DNA of 64,000 nucleotides, taken from the NCBI RefSeq assembly GCF_000784835.1, contig NZ_JSFH01000007.1, positions 62,001 to 126,000 on the forward strand, written 5' to 3'. This stretch comes from Thermotoga sp. Mc24 (GTDB taxonomy: Bacteria; Thermotogota; Thermotogae; Thermotogales; Thermotogaceae). Within the stretch, counting starts at the first letter, position 1, and every line of letters starts with the position of its first letter. Below are positions 18,333 to 27,380 of this stretch, one piece after another. The translations under genes were made by a program, and so were the position numbers. Under the pieces are notes generated by a model. It saw nothing but the letters and a program-made list of their open reading frames with translations. It did not search any database and had not been told where the DNA came from.

Positions 18333-19915
18333 TGTAGAAGCATCAAATAAGGATAGTGAGGCTGTCCTCCTTCGTAGATTTCAAGATCGAGATTTGGGAA
18401 TTCTTCTCCTATGAGTTTTTGAATCTTTTCAAGTTCTGGTTTTCTGTAGTTGTCTCCCAGAAAAACCGTCAGTATCTCTTTTTCGTGTGCGTTTTCCTTT
18501 TCCAGAGCTTCTTTCAAGACCTTCACGAGGCTGAACCCGTGGGACACGAGTTCCTTTCTGACAAACAGCAGATACTCGCCTTTCCTTATTCGTCTGTTTC
18601 CGTACCTGGAATCTCTCACTGCCCTTGTAACGGAGATGGGAACACACTGGGAGATGGCTTCTTCAAACCTCTTTAGAAGGTCTTCCGGTTCCGCGTCGGA
18701 ATCGTACTCCACCATGGCGGCCACACACTCTTGAACGAAGGAAGTTGGAACAACGATCACTCTTCTATCGTCGAACGCATCCGCTACTTGTTTTGCTGTG
18801 AGAAGGACGTTTGCGTTGTTCGGGAACAAAAAGACATTCCTGGCGTGTGTCTGTTCCACGGCCGCTTTCAGATCGGCAAAGCTGGGATTCATGGTCTGAC
18901 CGCCAGGCACTATCACGTCCACTCCAAGGCTCTTCAGTATATCTGAGATACCCTTTCCGGGAGAAACAGCAACAACCCCGATTTCCTTTGTGGGCTGTGT
19001 AGAAATCACGTGTTCGTGCTGAAGCTTCATGTTGTCTATTTTCACCTTCACTATTTCTCCGAATTCAATGATTTTTTCCAGTACCTGACCTGGATGATTC
19101 GTGTGAACGTGCAGTTTTATCAGGTCATCCTGTTCGACAAGGACAACAGAGTCACCGATCTCGTTGAGGAAAGCTTCGAGTTCGCTTTTTTCAACCACCT
19201 GGTTCCTTTTGACTGCCACTTCCGTGCAGTAGCGGTTCGTTATCTCTTCAAAGGCCATCCTCTGGAGCTCTTCAACGGAGGCCTGTTCTACCTCTTCCAG
19301 ATTAACTTGTATGTTTCCCTTTATGGCATCCCTCATACCTTCGAATATGTAATAGAGGCCTTTCGCACCGGCATCTACTACACCGGCTTCTCTGAGTTTT
19401 TGAAGCATGTGTGGGGTTCGGTTCACAGTGTCTTTCACTGTTTCGACGATCCAGTCGAAGAGTTCCTCGAAAGTTTCAAAATTCTTGTTTTGTAGCTGTT
19501 CATCCAGAACTTTCACAACCGTCAGCATCGTTCCTTCAACAGGTCTTATGACGGCGCTGTAAGCGACTTTTCTGGAATTGGAGACCATTTTTACGAAATC
19601 TGCTGGTGCGATGAACTCTTTTGGGGAAGCGTCTGCCAGTCCTCTCAGAATCTGAGACAGTATCACCCCGGAATTTCCCCGGGCTCCCATCAGTGCACCT
19701 TCTTTTATGGCTTTCCATACCTCATTGAGATCGTCACTTTTAACGTTGTCTATGTACTTGCACGCTTCCAGCATGGTGGAACACATGTTGGATCCTGTGT
19801 CTCCGTCTGGAACTGGAAACACATTCAGGGCGTTTATTTCATCTCTGTGTTTTAATAGATTTTCAGTTGCCTTCTTTATGATGATTTTGAGAAATCTGCC
19901 TGTGATCTTTTTCAA
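18329..19915 (-). CDS. fakA: DAK2/DegV-like protein, fatty acid kinase subunit FakA family
   Basis: 528 residues of the YloV/FakA family. N-terminal DAK2 kinase domain with PVPDGDTGSNM (37-47) and GARGNSGVILSQILRG, a middle domain with LHVHTNHPG, and a C-terminal DegV-like domain (GIGVVAVSPGKGISDILKSLG). FakA phosphorylates fatty acids presented by a FakB lipid carrier; no fakB gene is in the window. It follows a Asp23/YloU gene, the same asp23-yloV pairing as in Firmicutes. Confidence 0.9.
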   Translation of the reverse strand: MKKITGRFLKIIIKKATENLLKHRDEINALNVFPVPDGDTGSNMCSTMLEACKYIDNVKSDDLNEVWKAIKEGALMGARGNSGVILSQILRGLADASPKEFIAPADFVKMVSNSRKVAYSAVIRPVEGTMLTVVKVLDEQLQNKNFETFEELFDWIVETVKDTVNRTPHMLQKLREAGVVDAGAKGLYYIFEGMRDAIKGNIQVNLEEVEQASVEELQRMAFEEITNRYCTEVAVKRNQVVEKSELEAFLNEIGDSVVLVEQDDLIKLHVHTNHPGQVLEKIIEFGEIVKVKIDNMKLQHEHVISTQPTKEIGVVAVSPGKGISDILKSLGVDVIVPGGQTMNPSFADLKAAVEQTHARNVFLFPNNANVLLTAKQVADAFDDRRVIVVPTSFVQECVAAMVEYDSDAEPEDLLKRFEEAISQCVPISVTRAVRDSRYGNRRIRKGEYLLFVRKELVSHGFSLVKVLKEALEKENAHEKEILTVFLGDNYRKPELEKIQKLIGEEFPNLDLEIYEGGQPHYPYLMLLQ

Positions 19916-19931
19916 GGTCTCTACCTCCGTT

Positions 19932-20261
19932 TCACCTGATACCTACCACATGGACTGTTATGTTCAGCTTTTCACACCCAGCGAGGGTTTTCAGCTTGTG
20001 AGCAACGTTGTCCGCAATGTTCTTGGCGACTTCTCTGATGTTCACTCCGTATTCTACTTCGATGTACACATCAACGTTGAGAGAAGAATCTTCCAGTTCC
20101 TCGATCTTAATGCCTCTGTCCCCTCCGAAGATTCGTTCGAAGAAGGATCGGGAATCTCCAAGTCCTACCGTTCCATAGCTCTCCAGAGTCGCAAAGTACA
20201 CGATTTTTTTCAATGCGTTGAGTGTGATTTCGAGCTCCCCGTTTTCCAACATGATCCTCAT
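19932..20261 (-). CDS. Asp23/YloU-family protein
   Basis: 109 residues: two-part pattern of the family, an N-terminal ITLNALKKIVYFATLESYGTVG followed by strands VDVYIEVEYGVNIREVAKNIADNV and VHVVGI. ATG at 20261 overlaps the dxs stop (ATGA); the ATG three codons later is also possible, behind GAGG. Directly upstream of fakA. In Staphylococcus Asp23 is a membrane-associated envelope-stress protein; role here unknown. A second paralogue is at 26371. Confidence 0.85.
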   Translation of the reverse strand: MRIMLENGELEITLNALKKIVYFATLESYGTVGLGDSRSFFERIFGGDRGIKIEELEDSSLNVDVYIEVEYGVNIREVAKNIADNVAHKLKTLAGCEKLNITVHVVGIR

Positions 20262-22084
20262 ACTTTCCCCTCCCTACTTCTGGCCTTAATATATGTTAGC
20301 ACAGTTTTTGTGAGTCCCTCCGAATCCAGCCCCAGCGTGCTGAGAAGCTCCTTTCTTCCCCCATGAGGAACAAAAAGATCTTCGACACCCACATTAACGA
20401 TCTTTCCCTGCCATCCCATTTCTTGAAGTCTCTGAGCAACAAAGGATCCAAAACCACCGATTCTCATAGCCTCTTCAACGGTGATAATGATATCGTGATC
20501 CCTGGCGATTTCTTTCAGGACAGCTGTGTCCAGCGGTTTCACCGTGAGGGCGTTCACCACGGTCACGTCCAGTGGTATTTTCAAAACTTCGTTCAGAATG
20601 GTTCCGGTCGCTATTATTGCAGCTTCTTTCCCCCTCCTCAATATCTTCCAGCCAAGGTCTACCTTTTTCATGTTCTCCAGAATGGATTCGACTTCACCGT
20701 AGAAGGATTCCTTGGGGTATCGAATGGCAACAGGCCCATCGAGGTTCTTTAGAATGGTGTAGAGTGAACTCACGAACTCCTCAGGAGAGGACGGAGAAAT
20801 GATTTTCATGTTTGGAACAGGAAGCAGATAATTTATGTCGAACAGACCGTGGTGTGTGGGGCCGTCTTCTCCCACCACTCCGGATTTGTCGATTGCAAAG
20901 AGAACGGGAGCGTTCTGTAGGGCCACATCGTGAACGATTTGATCGTACGCTCTCTGCAAGAAAGTGGAGTATATGGCGACCACAGGTTTCATTCCATGAA
21001 GACCGAGAGCGGCTCCAAAAGTTACGCACGTCTGCTCCGTTATTCCGAGATCGAAGAAGCGATCGGGATGTTCTTTCTGGAAGATGGAAAGCCCCGTTCC
21101 ATCAGCCATCGCAGCCGTTATGGCGACAATTTTTTTATCTTCTCTCGCTATTCTTGAAAGGGTATATCCCAGGAGTTCACTGTAAGAGAGCATTTTCGGT
21201 TTTTCAGATGGCGGAGCGCTGTGATACTTTGTGGGATCTTCTTCTGCGGCGGTGAATCCTTTCCCTTTTTTAGTCACCACGTGAACAACCGATGGATAAT
21301 CGTAGTCTCTGATTCTTTTGAAAACTTTTTCCAGTAGCTCTATGTTGTGGCCGTCAAAGGGGCCGAAGTATTTCAATCCGAGGGATTCAAAGAAGTTGGT
21401 TCCCTGTATCATTCCCTTGAGACTGTCTCTCAAATATTTCATCTCTTCCTCGACTTCGAATCCAATTTCTGTCTTTTCGAGAACCTTCTTCAAGACTTTT
21501 TTTCCTTTCAGGTAAATAGGACTGGTTCTCAATTTCGAGAGATGGTAGGCCAACCCACCTACGTTCGGCGAAATGGACATGCCGTTGTCGTTCAGTATGA
21601 TCTTCATTTTTGAGTTGAGATTCTTCAGCTGGTTCAATGCTTCGAGTGCCATTCCGGAGGTGAGGGCACCATCACCGATGACAACCACAACGTGTCTCTT
21701 CTCTTCGAGCAGCTCAAAGGCTTTTTCGAAACCAAGGCCTGCGGCTATGGAGGTTCCAGCATGGCCTGTTCCAAACCAATCGAATGAGGACTCTCTTCTT
21801 GTCACAAAGCCACTGAGACCACCAAAGGTTCTTATTGTGTGAAACAGATCATCACGACCGGTGAGGATTTTGTGTGTGTAAGTCTGGTGGCCGGTATCCC
21901 AAATAATGGCGTCCTCTCTCGGGTCGAAGACCCTGTACAGAGCGAGGGTCAATTCTATTGTTCCAAGATTCGATGCGAGGTGCCCCCCGTTTTTCAGGAC
22001 AACTTCTGTGATCCTTCTTCGAATATCCTCGGCCAGTTTTTTCAGCTCATCGTAACTCATTCTCTTGATCTCGTCCAGGAGCAT
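20258..22084 (-). CDS. dxs: 1-deoxy-D-xylulose-5-phosphate synthase
   Basis: 608 residues; thiamine-diphosphate enzyme joining pyruvate and glyceraldehyde 3-phosphate, first step of the MEP isoprenoid pathway. Seen: HLASNLGTIELTLAL, GHAGTSIAAGLG, TPP motif GDGALTSGMALEALN starting at 137, PTHHGLFD and the C-terminal transketolase fold. ATG at 22084 follows GGAAGGTGAG and overlaps xseB by 38 nt in another frame. Confidence 0.97.
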   Translation of the reverse strand: MLLDEIKRMSYDELKKLAEDIRRRITEVVLKNGGHLASNLGTIELTLALYRVFDPREDAIIWDTGHQTYTHKILTGRDDLFHTIRTFGGLSGFVTRRESSFDWFGTGHAGTSIAAGLGFEKAFELLEEKRHVVVVIGDGALTSGMALEALNQLKNLNSKMKIILNDNGMSISPNVGGLAYHLSKLRTSPIYLKGKKVLKKVLEKTEIGFEVEEEMKYLRDSLKGMIQGTNFFESLGLKYFGPFDGHNIELLEKVFKRIRDYDYPSVVHVVTKKGKGFTAAEEDPTKYHSAPPSEKPKMLSYSELLGYTLSRIAREDKKIVAITAAMADGTGLSIFQKEHPDRFFDLGITEQTCVTFGAALGLHGMKPVVAIYSTFLQRAYDQIVHDVALQNAPVLFAIDKSGVVGEDGPTHHGLFDINYLLPVPNMKIISPSSPEEFVSSLYTILKNLDGPVAIRYPKESFYGEVESILENMKKVDLGWKILRRGKEAAIIATGTILNEVLKIPLDVTVVNALTVKPLDTAVLKEIARDHDIIITVEEAMRIGGFGSFVAQRLQEMGWQGKIVNVGVEDLFVPHGGRKELLSTLGLDSEGLTKTVLTYIKARSREGKV

Positions 22085-22274
22085 CTATCTCACCTTCCAG
22101 CTCTTTCATCACGTCGATGATCTTCAGTCTGTTTTGCTGAAGAATCTCTTTGCACTTTCTGTAGAGTTCCACTCCGCGTTCGAAGAGTTTGATGGATTCT
22201 TCAAGGGGAAGATCTTCTTTTTCCAGTCTGTTTACGATTTCCTCCAGTTCTTTCATCATTTCCTCGAAATTCAC
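22047..22274 (-). CDS. xseB: Exodeoxyribonuclease VII small subunit
   Basis: 75 residues. Signature NFEEMMKELEEIVNRLEKEDLPLEESIKLFERGVEL is that of XseB. Forms exonuclease VII with XseA, which overlaps it by 4 nt upstream. The C-terminal 12 codons overlap dxs. Confidence 0.94.
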   Translation of the reverse strand: MNFEEMMKELEEIVNRLEKEDLPLEESIKLFERGVELYRKCKEILQQNRLKIIDVMKELEGEIDAPGRDQENELR

Positions 22275-23455
22275 TCTATCACCTGCGCTTTCTTGGTTCC
22301 ATCTTTGAAAACGAGTGACACAGCGTCTCCTTGTTTCAAGATAGAAGATTCTTTAACGATTTCCTCACCTTTTTTCACCAGGACAAACCCTCTTTCGAGA
22401 GGTCTCAACGGGTTCAAACTTTCGAGCATTCTACCGAGACTGTCGAGTTTCTCTTGGTTGTGCTCGAAATAATCTATGAGTTTCTTTCTCAACTTTGTGG
22501 TCAATTCTTTGACCTTCTCTATTTTAAATTCGTTTAGCTCGAGTTTCCTTCTGCCGATCATTCTGAGGCGAAAATAAAGTGTTTCCAACTTTTTCTCTTC
22601 CACGTTGAATCTGTTAGACAGGGAAGTTGTTAGCTTTTCGAGGAATAAGTCCAGGTCTTCGTGTATCTCACTCACATCCGGTATCACGTACTCGGCAGCA
22701 CCCGTTGGAGTGTGCATTGCCACATCTGCCACGAAATCCGCTATCACACGGTCTATCTCGTGTCCTATTCCCGTCACAACGGGATGTCGAAGTTTGAGAA
22801 TCTCACGGATCACATCCTCTTCGTTGAAGACCCAGAGGTCCTCTTTGGAACCGCCACCCCTCACGATCATAACAAGATCGAGATCGTATTCGTTAGCCTT
22901 TCGCAGAGCTTTTATGAGCTCCTCTCTTGCAGAATCACCCTGAACGGAAGCGTGGAAAACGTAAATTTCGAGTGGGGCTTTTCTTTCTCTGGCAGTTCTT
23001 ATCACATCCTGCAAAGCAGCGGAGTCTCGAGATGTGATGATACCGATCTTCTTAGGAAATCTGGGGATGGTTTTCTTTGCTCTGGAAAGGAGACCTTCTT
23101 CGAGGAGTTTTTTCAGTGTGGTTTCGAATTTTATCTGATACATACCAACTCGATCCAGATATCTCACGTTCGAGCAGATGAATCTGTAGGTTCCATGAGG
23201 AATGTAGACACTGACACTTCCCTCGACAAGAGCCATTCTACCTTCTTGAAGACGAATTCCCATGTTGTCTCCACCAAATATTACACACTCCAGTCTGGCG
23301 TTTTCCTCAACCAAGGAGAAAAAAATATGCCCCTTTCTGGGGCGCACACCAGAGATCTCACCGTAAACGCTCACGTTGGTGAGATAGGGATCTCCTTCTA
23401 TCAGGTTCTTTATGTACTCGTTTATCTCTGTAACGGAATAGGTGTAATCCTTCAT
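22271..23455 (-). CDS. xseA: Exodeoxyribonuclease VII large subunit
   Basis: 394 residues; single-strand DNA exonuclease. N-terminal OB-fold (VSVYGEISGVRPRKGHIFFSL), catalytic core with GIITSRDSAALQDVIRTARER, MIVRGGGSKEDLWVFNEEDV and TGIGHEIDRVIADFVADVAMHTPTGAAE, then a coiled-coil region. Overlaps folD by 4 nt. Confidence 0.96.
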   Translation of the reverse strand: MKDYTYSVTEINEYIKNLIEGDPYLTNVSVYGEISGVRPRKGHIFFSLVEENARLECVIFGGDNMGIRLQEGRMALVEGSVSVYIPHGTYRFICSNVRYLDRVGMYQIKFETTLKKLLEEGLLSRAKKTIPRFPKKIGIITSRDSAALQDVIRTARERKAPLEIYVFHASVQGDSAREELIKALRKANEYDLDLVMIVRGGGSKEDLWVFNEEDVIREILKLRHPVVTGIGHEIDRVIADFVADVAMHTPTGAAEYVIPDVSEIHEDLDLFLEKLTTSLSNRFNVEEKKLETLYFRLRMIGRRKLELNEFKIEKVKELTTKLRKKLIDYFEHNQEKLDSLGRMLESLNPLRPLERGFVLVKKGEEIVKESSILKQGDAVSLVFKDGTKKAQVIE

Positions 23456-24267
23456 TTCATTTGTCTCTCCGCCGCTCTCACAACGTGTTCAAACAGGAGT
23501 ACGGTTGTCACCTGCCCCACACCCCCTGGAACGGGTGTCACTCTGGCGATCTCTTCAACCGATGGATCGACATCTCCCTGGAGTTTTCCATCCACGTAGT
23601 TTATTCCCACGTCTATCACAATAGCTCCTTCTTTTACCATGTTCTTTTTCAAAAAGTTCGCTCTACCGACGGCTACCACCACAATGTCGCTGTTTTTCGT
23701 TATTTCTTCGAGATTCACCGTTCTGGAGTGACAAACCGTGACGGTCGCGTCCCTTCCTTTCTTCAAGAGCATCAGGGCGAGTGGTTTTCCCACGGTGACA
23801 CTCCTTCCAACAACGGTTACTCTTTTTCCGGAGAGGCTTACCTCTCTTTCCAGTATTCTCACAGTAGCTTCGGCAGTGCACGGTGGAAAGAGCTCTTCAT
23901 CGTAAAGAAGAAGTCCGAGATTAGCAGGATTCACACCTTCAACGTCTTTCTCAACGGGAACATAGGAAAGGATTTCCCTTTCGTCGAGACCTGGAGGAAA
24001 AGGTCTTGCGACGAAGACTCCGTTCACACTTTCGTCTGATTCGAGTTTCTTCAGAGTGGAAACTATATCCTCAGGAGAAACGTTCAGAATTTCAAAAGCT
24101 ATTCCGAGTTTCTCGGCTTTTTTCCTCTGAGACTTTAAATAAGAAAGAGTCGATGGATCATCTGTGCACACAACGCTGACCAGTTTGGGAGTGAAACCGA
24201 GTTTTTCTATTCTCTCTTTTGTTCTTTCCTCGATGCTTTGAGCTATTGTCTTACAGTCGATCCACAC
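23452..24267 (-). CDS. folD: Methylenetetrahydrofolate dehydrogenase/cyclohydrolase
   Basis: 271 residues; interconverts 5,10-methylene-THF and 10-formyl-THF with NADP. Seen: SYLKSQRKKAEKLGI (catalytic Lys), GVFVARPFPPGLDE (family PLPxH is modified to PFPPG), VVGRSVTVGKPLALMLL and PVPGGVGQVTTVLL. GTG at 24267 follows AAGGGGGT; 13 bases from fhs, so the two C1-folate genes are coupled. Confidence 0.95.
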   Translation of the reverse strand: MWIDCKTIAQSIEERTKERIEKLGFTPKLVSVVCTDDPSTLSYLKSQRKKAEKLGIAFEILNVSPEDIVSTLKKLESDESVNGVFVARPFPPGLDEREILSYVPVEKDVEGVNPANLGLLLYDEELFPPCTAEATVRILEREVSLSGKRVTVVGRSVTVGKPLALMLLKKGRDATVTVCHSRTVNLEEITKNSDIVVVAVGRANFLKKNMVKEGAIVIDVGINYVDGKLQGDVDPSVEEIARVTPVPGGVGQVTTVLLFEHVVRAAERQMK

Positions 24268-24280
24268 GTTGTGACCCCCT

Positions 24281-25909
24281 TCATGAAACACCCACTACGT
24301 TACCATCATTGTCTACGTCCATATTCAAGGCGTTTGGTCTTTCCGGAAGACCAGGCATCAAATTTATATCCCCTGAAAGAGCAACAACGAAACCTGCTCC
24401 AGCAGATACGAGAAAATCACTGACAACGAACGTGTATCCTTCGGGTGCACCTCTGAGAGATGGATTGTGGGAAATGGACTTTGGAGTTTTGGCAACGATC
24501 ACGGGAAGATCATCAAAACCGTGTTTTTTGATAAACTTAAGAGCATTTTTTGCGGCATCGGAAAATTCCACTCTTCCGGCTCTGTAGATTTCTTTTGCAA
24601 GGATCTCTATCTTCTTTTCCACAGGATCGTTCATCTCGTAGAGGTAAACCGGTTTTACATCCTTTGCAGCTTCCATCACAGCTTTTGCGAGTTCGATGCC
24701 GCCTTCACTACCCTTTTCGAAGACCTCGCTGACTGCCACCCTCACACCGAGTCTTTCGCATTCTTTCATCACGTAAGCGATTTCCTTTTCTGTGTCCGTA
24801 CCGAACCTGTTCAGCGCTATCACGACGGGTAGATTGAATTTTCTCAGATTTTCGACGTGTACTTTGAGATTCTTGAATCCTTCTTTGAGGGCTTCCAGGT
24901 TTTCCTCGTGGATGTTTTTGAGGTCCGCGCCACCGTGGTACTTCAAAGCTCTCACTGTGGTCACCAGAACGGCTGCGTTCGGATAAAAGCCACCGATACG
25001 GGAAACAAAGTCGATGAATTTTTCAGCACCGAGGTCTGCGCCAAAACCCGCTTCCGTGACAGTGTATTCGGAGAGTTTCATAGCCATCTTCGTCGCTATG
25101 ATGGAATTGGTACCGTGTGCGATGTTGGCGAAAGGTCCGCAGTGTATGAGCGCTGGAGTTCCTTCTGTTGTCTGAACAAGATTGGGATTCATGGCATCTT
25201 TCAAAAGAACGGCCATGGCACCCTGAATTCCAAAATCAGAGACCCTGACGATTTTCCTGTCAGTGTTGAGCGCTACGATTATTCTTCCAAGCCTTTCTTT
25301 CAGATCCTTCATGTTTTCAGACAGAGCCAGAATGGCCATCACTTCGGAAGCGGCTGTGATTATGAATCCATCCTCTCTTGGAAATCCGTTTGCCGATCCT
25401 CCAAGACCGACCACTATGTTTCTCAAAGCACGATCGTTCATGTCCATAGTTCGCTTCCAAAATACTCTTGTTATGTCTATTTTGAGTTCGTTGCCGTGTT
25501 TTATGTGGGAATCCAGAACGGCCGCCAGCAGATTGTGAGCGGAGGCCACGGCGTGTGTATCTCCTGTGAAATGAAGGTTTATTTCATCGGAAGGAAGAAC
25601 CCTCGACCTGCCACCTCCTGTCGCACCGCCTTTCAATCCAAGGGTGGGGCCGAGGGAAGGTTCTCTCAAAGTAACTATCGATTTCTTACCGATTTTGTTC
25701 AGAGACATGGAAAGTCCTATGCTAGTGGTAGTTTTTCCTTCACCTGCAGGGGTGGGGGTAACCGCCGTCACGAGAATCAGTTTTCCGTCTTCACGATTTT
25801 CGAGACTTTTCAAGAATCTGTGGTCGATCTTCGCTATGTAGTGGCCGTAAGGATAGAGAACATCGTCTTTCAATCCCAACTGATCGGCGATCTCTTTGAT
25901 CGGTTTCAA
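24281..25909 (-). CDS. fhs: Formate-tetrahydrofolate ligase
   Basis: About 542 residues; ATP-dependent formation of 10-formyl-THF. Seen: [19 protein letters not shown] (P-loop, about 53-60), ITREPSLGP-like stretch [34 protein letters not shown]-like [10 protein letters not shown], and [19 protein letters not shown] at 25909 follows AAGGTGAT; a TTG at 25924 would add five residues but overlaps the nusB stop and has no site. Confidence 0.95.
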   Translation of the reverse strand: MKPIKEIADQLGLKDDVLYPYGHYIAKIDHRFLKSLENREDGKLILVTAVTPTPAGEGKTTTSIGLSMSLNKIGKKSIVTLREPSLGPTLGLKGGATGGGRSRVLPSDEINLHFTGDTHAVASAHNLLAAVLDSHIKHGNELKIDITRVFWKRTMDMNDRALRNIVVGLGGSANGFPREDGFIITAASEVMAILALSENMKDLKERLGRIIVALNTDRKIVRVSDFGIQGAMAVLLKDAMNPNLVQTTEGTPALIHCGPFANIAHGTNSIIATKMAMKLSEYTVTEAGFGADLGAEKFIDFVSRIGGFYPNAAVLVTTVRALKYHGGADLKNIHEENLEALKEGFKNLKVHVENLRKFNLPVVIALNRFGTDTEKEIAYVMKECERLGVRVAVSEVFEKGSEGGIELAKAVMEAAKDVKPVYLYEMNDPVEKKIEILAKEIYRAGRVEFSDAAKNALKFIKKHGFDDLPVIVAKTPKSISHNPSLRGAPEGYTFVVSDFLVSAGAGFVVALSGDINLMPGLPERPNALNMDVDNDGNVVGVS

Positions 25910-25920
25910 GATTATCACCT

Positions 25921-26349
25921 TCAAAGTTCGAATTTTTCTTTTGGAGCGTGTTCTTTGGCGATTCTGTCCAGTATTCCGTTGACGAATTTTCCGCTGTTTT
26001 CTGTACCGTATCTCTTGGCTATTTCTATGGCTTCATCGATGGTCACTTCTATAGGGATGTCTTTTTCGAAGAGAAGTTCGTATGTAGCGAGTCTCAGAAC
26101 GTTTCTGTCCACAACCGATAGTCGGTTCAAAGACCACTTTTCCAGATATCGGGAAATGAGATCGTCTATCATGGGAAGGTTCTCTTTTATACCTTTTATG
26201 TATCGTTGGGCATCTTCTTTTGCCTTTTTATCGTAGGTTTCATCCAGAATTTCCTCAAGAATCTGCTCAAGATCTTCGTCTCTTCTGAATTCATGCTGAA
26301 AAAGGGCTTTGAAGACAGCAAGCCTCATTCTTCGCCTCGGTGTTTTCAT
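25921..26349 (-). CDS. nusB: Transcription antitermination factor NusB
   Basis: 142 residues, all-helical RNA-binding protein acting in rRNA antitermination. Seen: [17 protein letters not shown] and [49 protein letters not shown]. Between an asp23-like gene and fhs. Confidence 0.96.
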   Translation of the reverse strand: MKTPRRRMRLAVFKALFQHEFRRDEDLEQILEEILDETYDKKAKEDAQRYIKGIKENLPMIDDLISRYLEKWSLNRLSVVDRNVLRLATYELLFEKDIPIEVTIDEAIEIAKRYGTENSGKFVNGILDRIAKEHAPKEKFEL

Positions 26350-26370
26350 GTCTGGATCTCCTTTCCAGAT

Positions 26371-26736
26371 TTATTCTTTCTTTTCTTCATCCTCCTTGGT
26401 TTCTTCTGGTTCTTCTTCCAGTTCCTCTTCTTTCTCAAAGACGTTCTCCACTGTGACGTTGATGGATTCCACTTTCATGGATGTCATCATTTCAACATCG
26501 TGTTTGATCTTTTCAGTGAGTTTGGAAACGTATTCCGGGATCGACTCGCCGTAGGGCACATCGATTTTGAACTCGATCACAAGGCTGTCATCCGGGTTTC
26601 TGGTAACATCGAGGCTCTTTCTGATCTTCTTGATAACCTTCGAGCTCACATCTCCCAAAAACTCTTCGATACTTCTGATTGCGATTTCTTTTATCACCCC
26701 GTCGGATATTTCGATGTTCTTGTATTCTTCCGCCAT
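26371..26736 (-). CDS. Asp23-family protein with acidic tail
   Basis: 121 residues: ISDGVIKEIAIRSIEEFLG, then the conserved strand pair VIEFKIDVPYGESIPEYVSKLTEKI and VESINVTVENV, the Asp23 pattern, followed by a 27-residue tail nearly all Glu/Lys. It lies between efp and nusB, a conserved position for asp23-like yqhY genes next to nusB in Firmicutes; function unknown. Confidence 0.88.
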   Translation of the reverse strand: MAEEYKNIEISDGVIKEIAIRSIEEFLGDVSSKVIKKIRKSLDVTRNPDDSLVIEFKIDVPYGESIPEYVSKLTEKIKHDVEMMTSMKVESINVTVENVFEKEEELEEEPEETKEDEEKKE

Positions 26737-26750
26737 AAAGATCCCCCCTT

Positions 26751-27308
26751 TTATACTCTTCCAACGTACTCTCCTGTTCTCGTATCAACTTTTATTTTAT
26801 CACCAACTTCGATAAAGTAAGGTACAGTGATCTTCAATCCAGTTTCAAGAACCGCAGGTTTTCCTCCACCAGAAACGGTGTCGCCTTTAAAGGATGGTTC
26901 TGTCTCCACCACTGTCAGTTCAACGGTGGTTGGGAGTTCTATTCCTATGGGTGTTCCTTCGTGAAACACGAGGTCCAATTCCATGTTTTCAACCAGGTAG
27001 TATTTTGCATCGCCTATTTCTTCCTCACTCAGAGCGTGTTGTTCATAATCATCGAGCGTCATGAAATAATAGTGATCTCCGTCTCTGTAAAGGTACTGGG
27101 CTTTCCTGAAAGAGAGCTCTGCTTCTGGGACCTTATCACCACTTGGAAAGTTCACTTCCCTGACGAGCCCTGTTTTCACATTCTTGAGTTTTGTTCTGAT
27201 GAGTCCGCTTCCTCTTCCCATGAAGTGTTTGCTCGCCTCGAGGACTCTGTATATTTCTCCATCGTAGATGATGAACATACCCTTCTTCAGATCACCTACT
27301 TCGATCAT
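26751..27308 (-). CDS. efp: Elongation factor P
   Basis: 185 residues, three beta-barrel domains; rescues ribosomes stalled at polyproline. The tip loop of domain I reads [14 protein letters not shown], with Arg32 where E. coli has the beta-lysylated Lys34. Arg-type EF-Ps in some bacteria are rhamnosylated by EarP; no earP is in the window. AAGGAGGTG precedes the ATG. First gene of the long operon to comEC. Confidence 0.96.
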   Translation of the reverse strand: MIEVGDLKKGMFIIYDGEIYRVLEASKHFMGRGSGLIRTKLKNVKTGLVREVNFPSGDKVPEAELSFRKAQYLYRDGDHYYFMTLDDYEQHALSEEEIGDAKYYLVENMELDLVFHEGTPIGIELPTTVELTVVETEPSFKGDTVSGGGKPAVLETGLKITVPYFIEVGDKIKVDTRTGEYVGRV

Positions 27309-27324
27309 CTGAACACCTCCTTAC

Positions 27325-27359
27325 AACAAAATCTACGAGGGGATTTCCTCCCCTCGTAG
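27325..27359 (-). terminator. Hairpin between transketolase and efp
   Basis: Perfect 11-bp stem CTACGAGGGGA / TCCCCTCGTAG with a 5-nt loop; on the minus strand it is followed by ATTTTGTTG. It most likely ends the transketolase transcript, with partial read-through into efp possible. Confidence 0.75.
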
Positions 27360-27380
27360 AATTTTATCATGAACGATTTT

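Noticed and set aside
24857-26236. A 459-codon open frame antisense to fhs and nusB
   Set aside because: Same reasoning; it crosses the boundary of two real genes and has no ribosome site.
27325-27359. A riboswitch or attenuator in front of efp
   Set aside because: It is a simple perfect hairpin with a T-rich tail only 17 bases before the efp ATG; no conserved aptamer-like structure is visible. A terminator of the upstream gene explains it.
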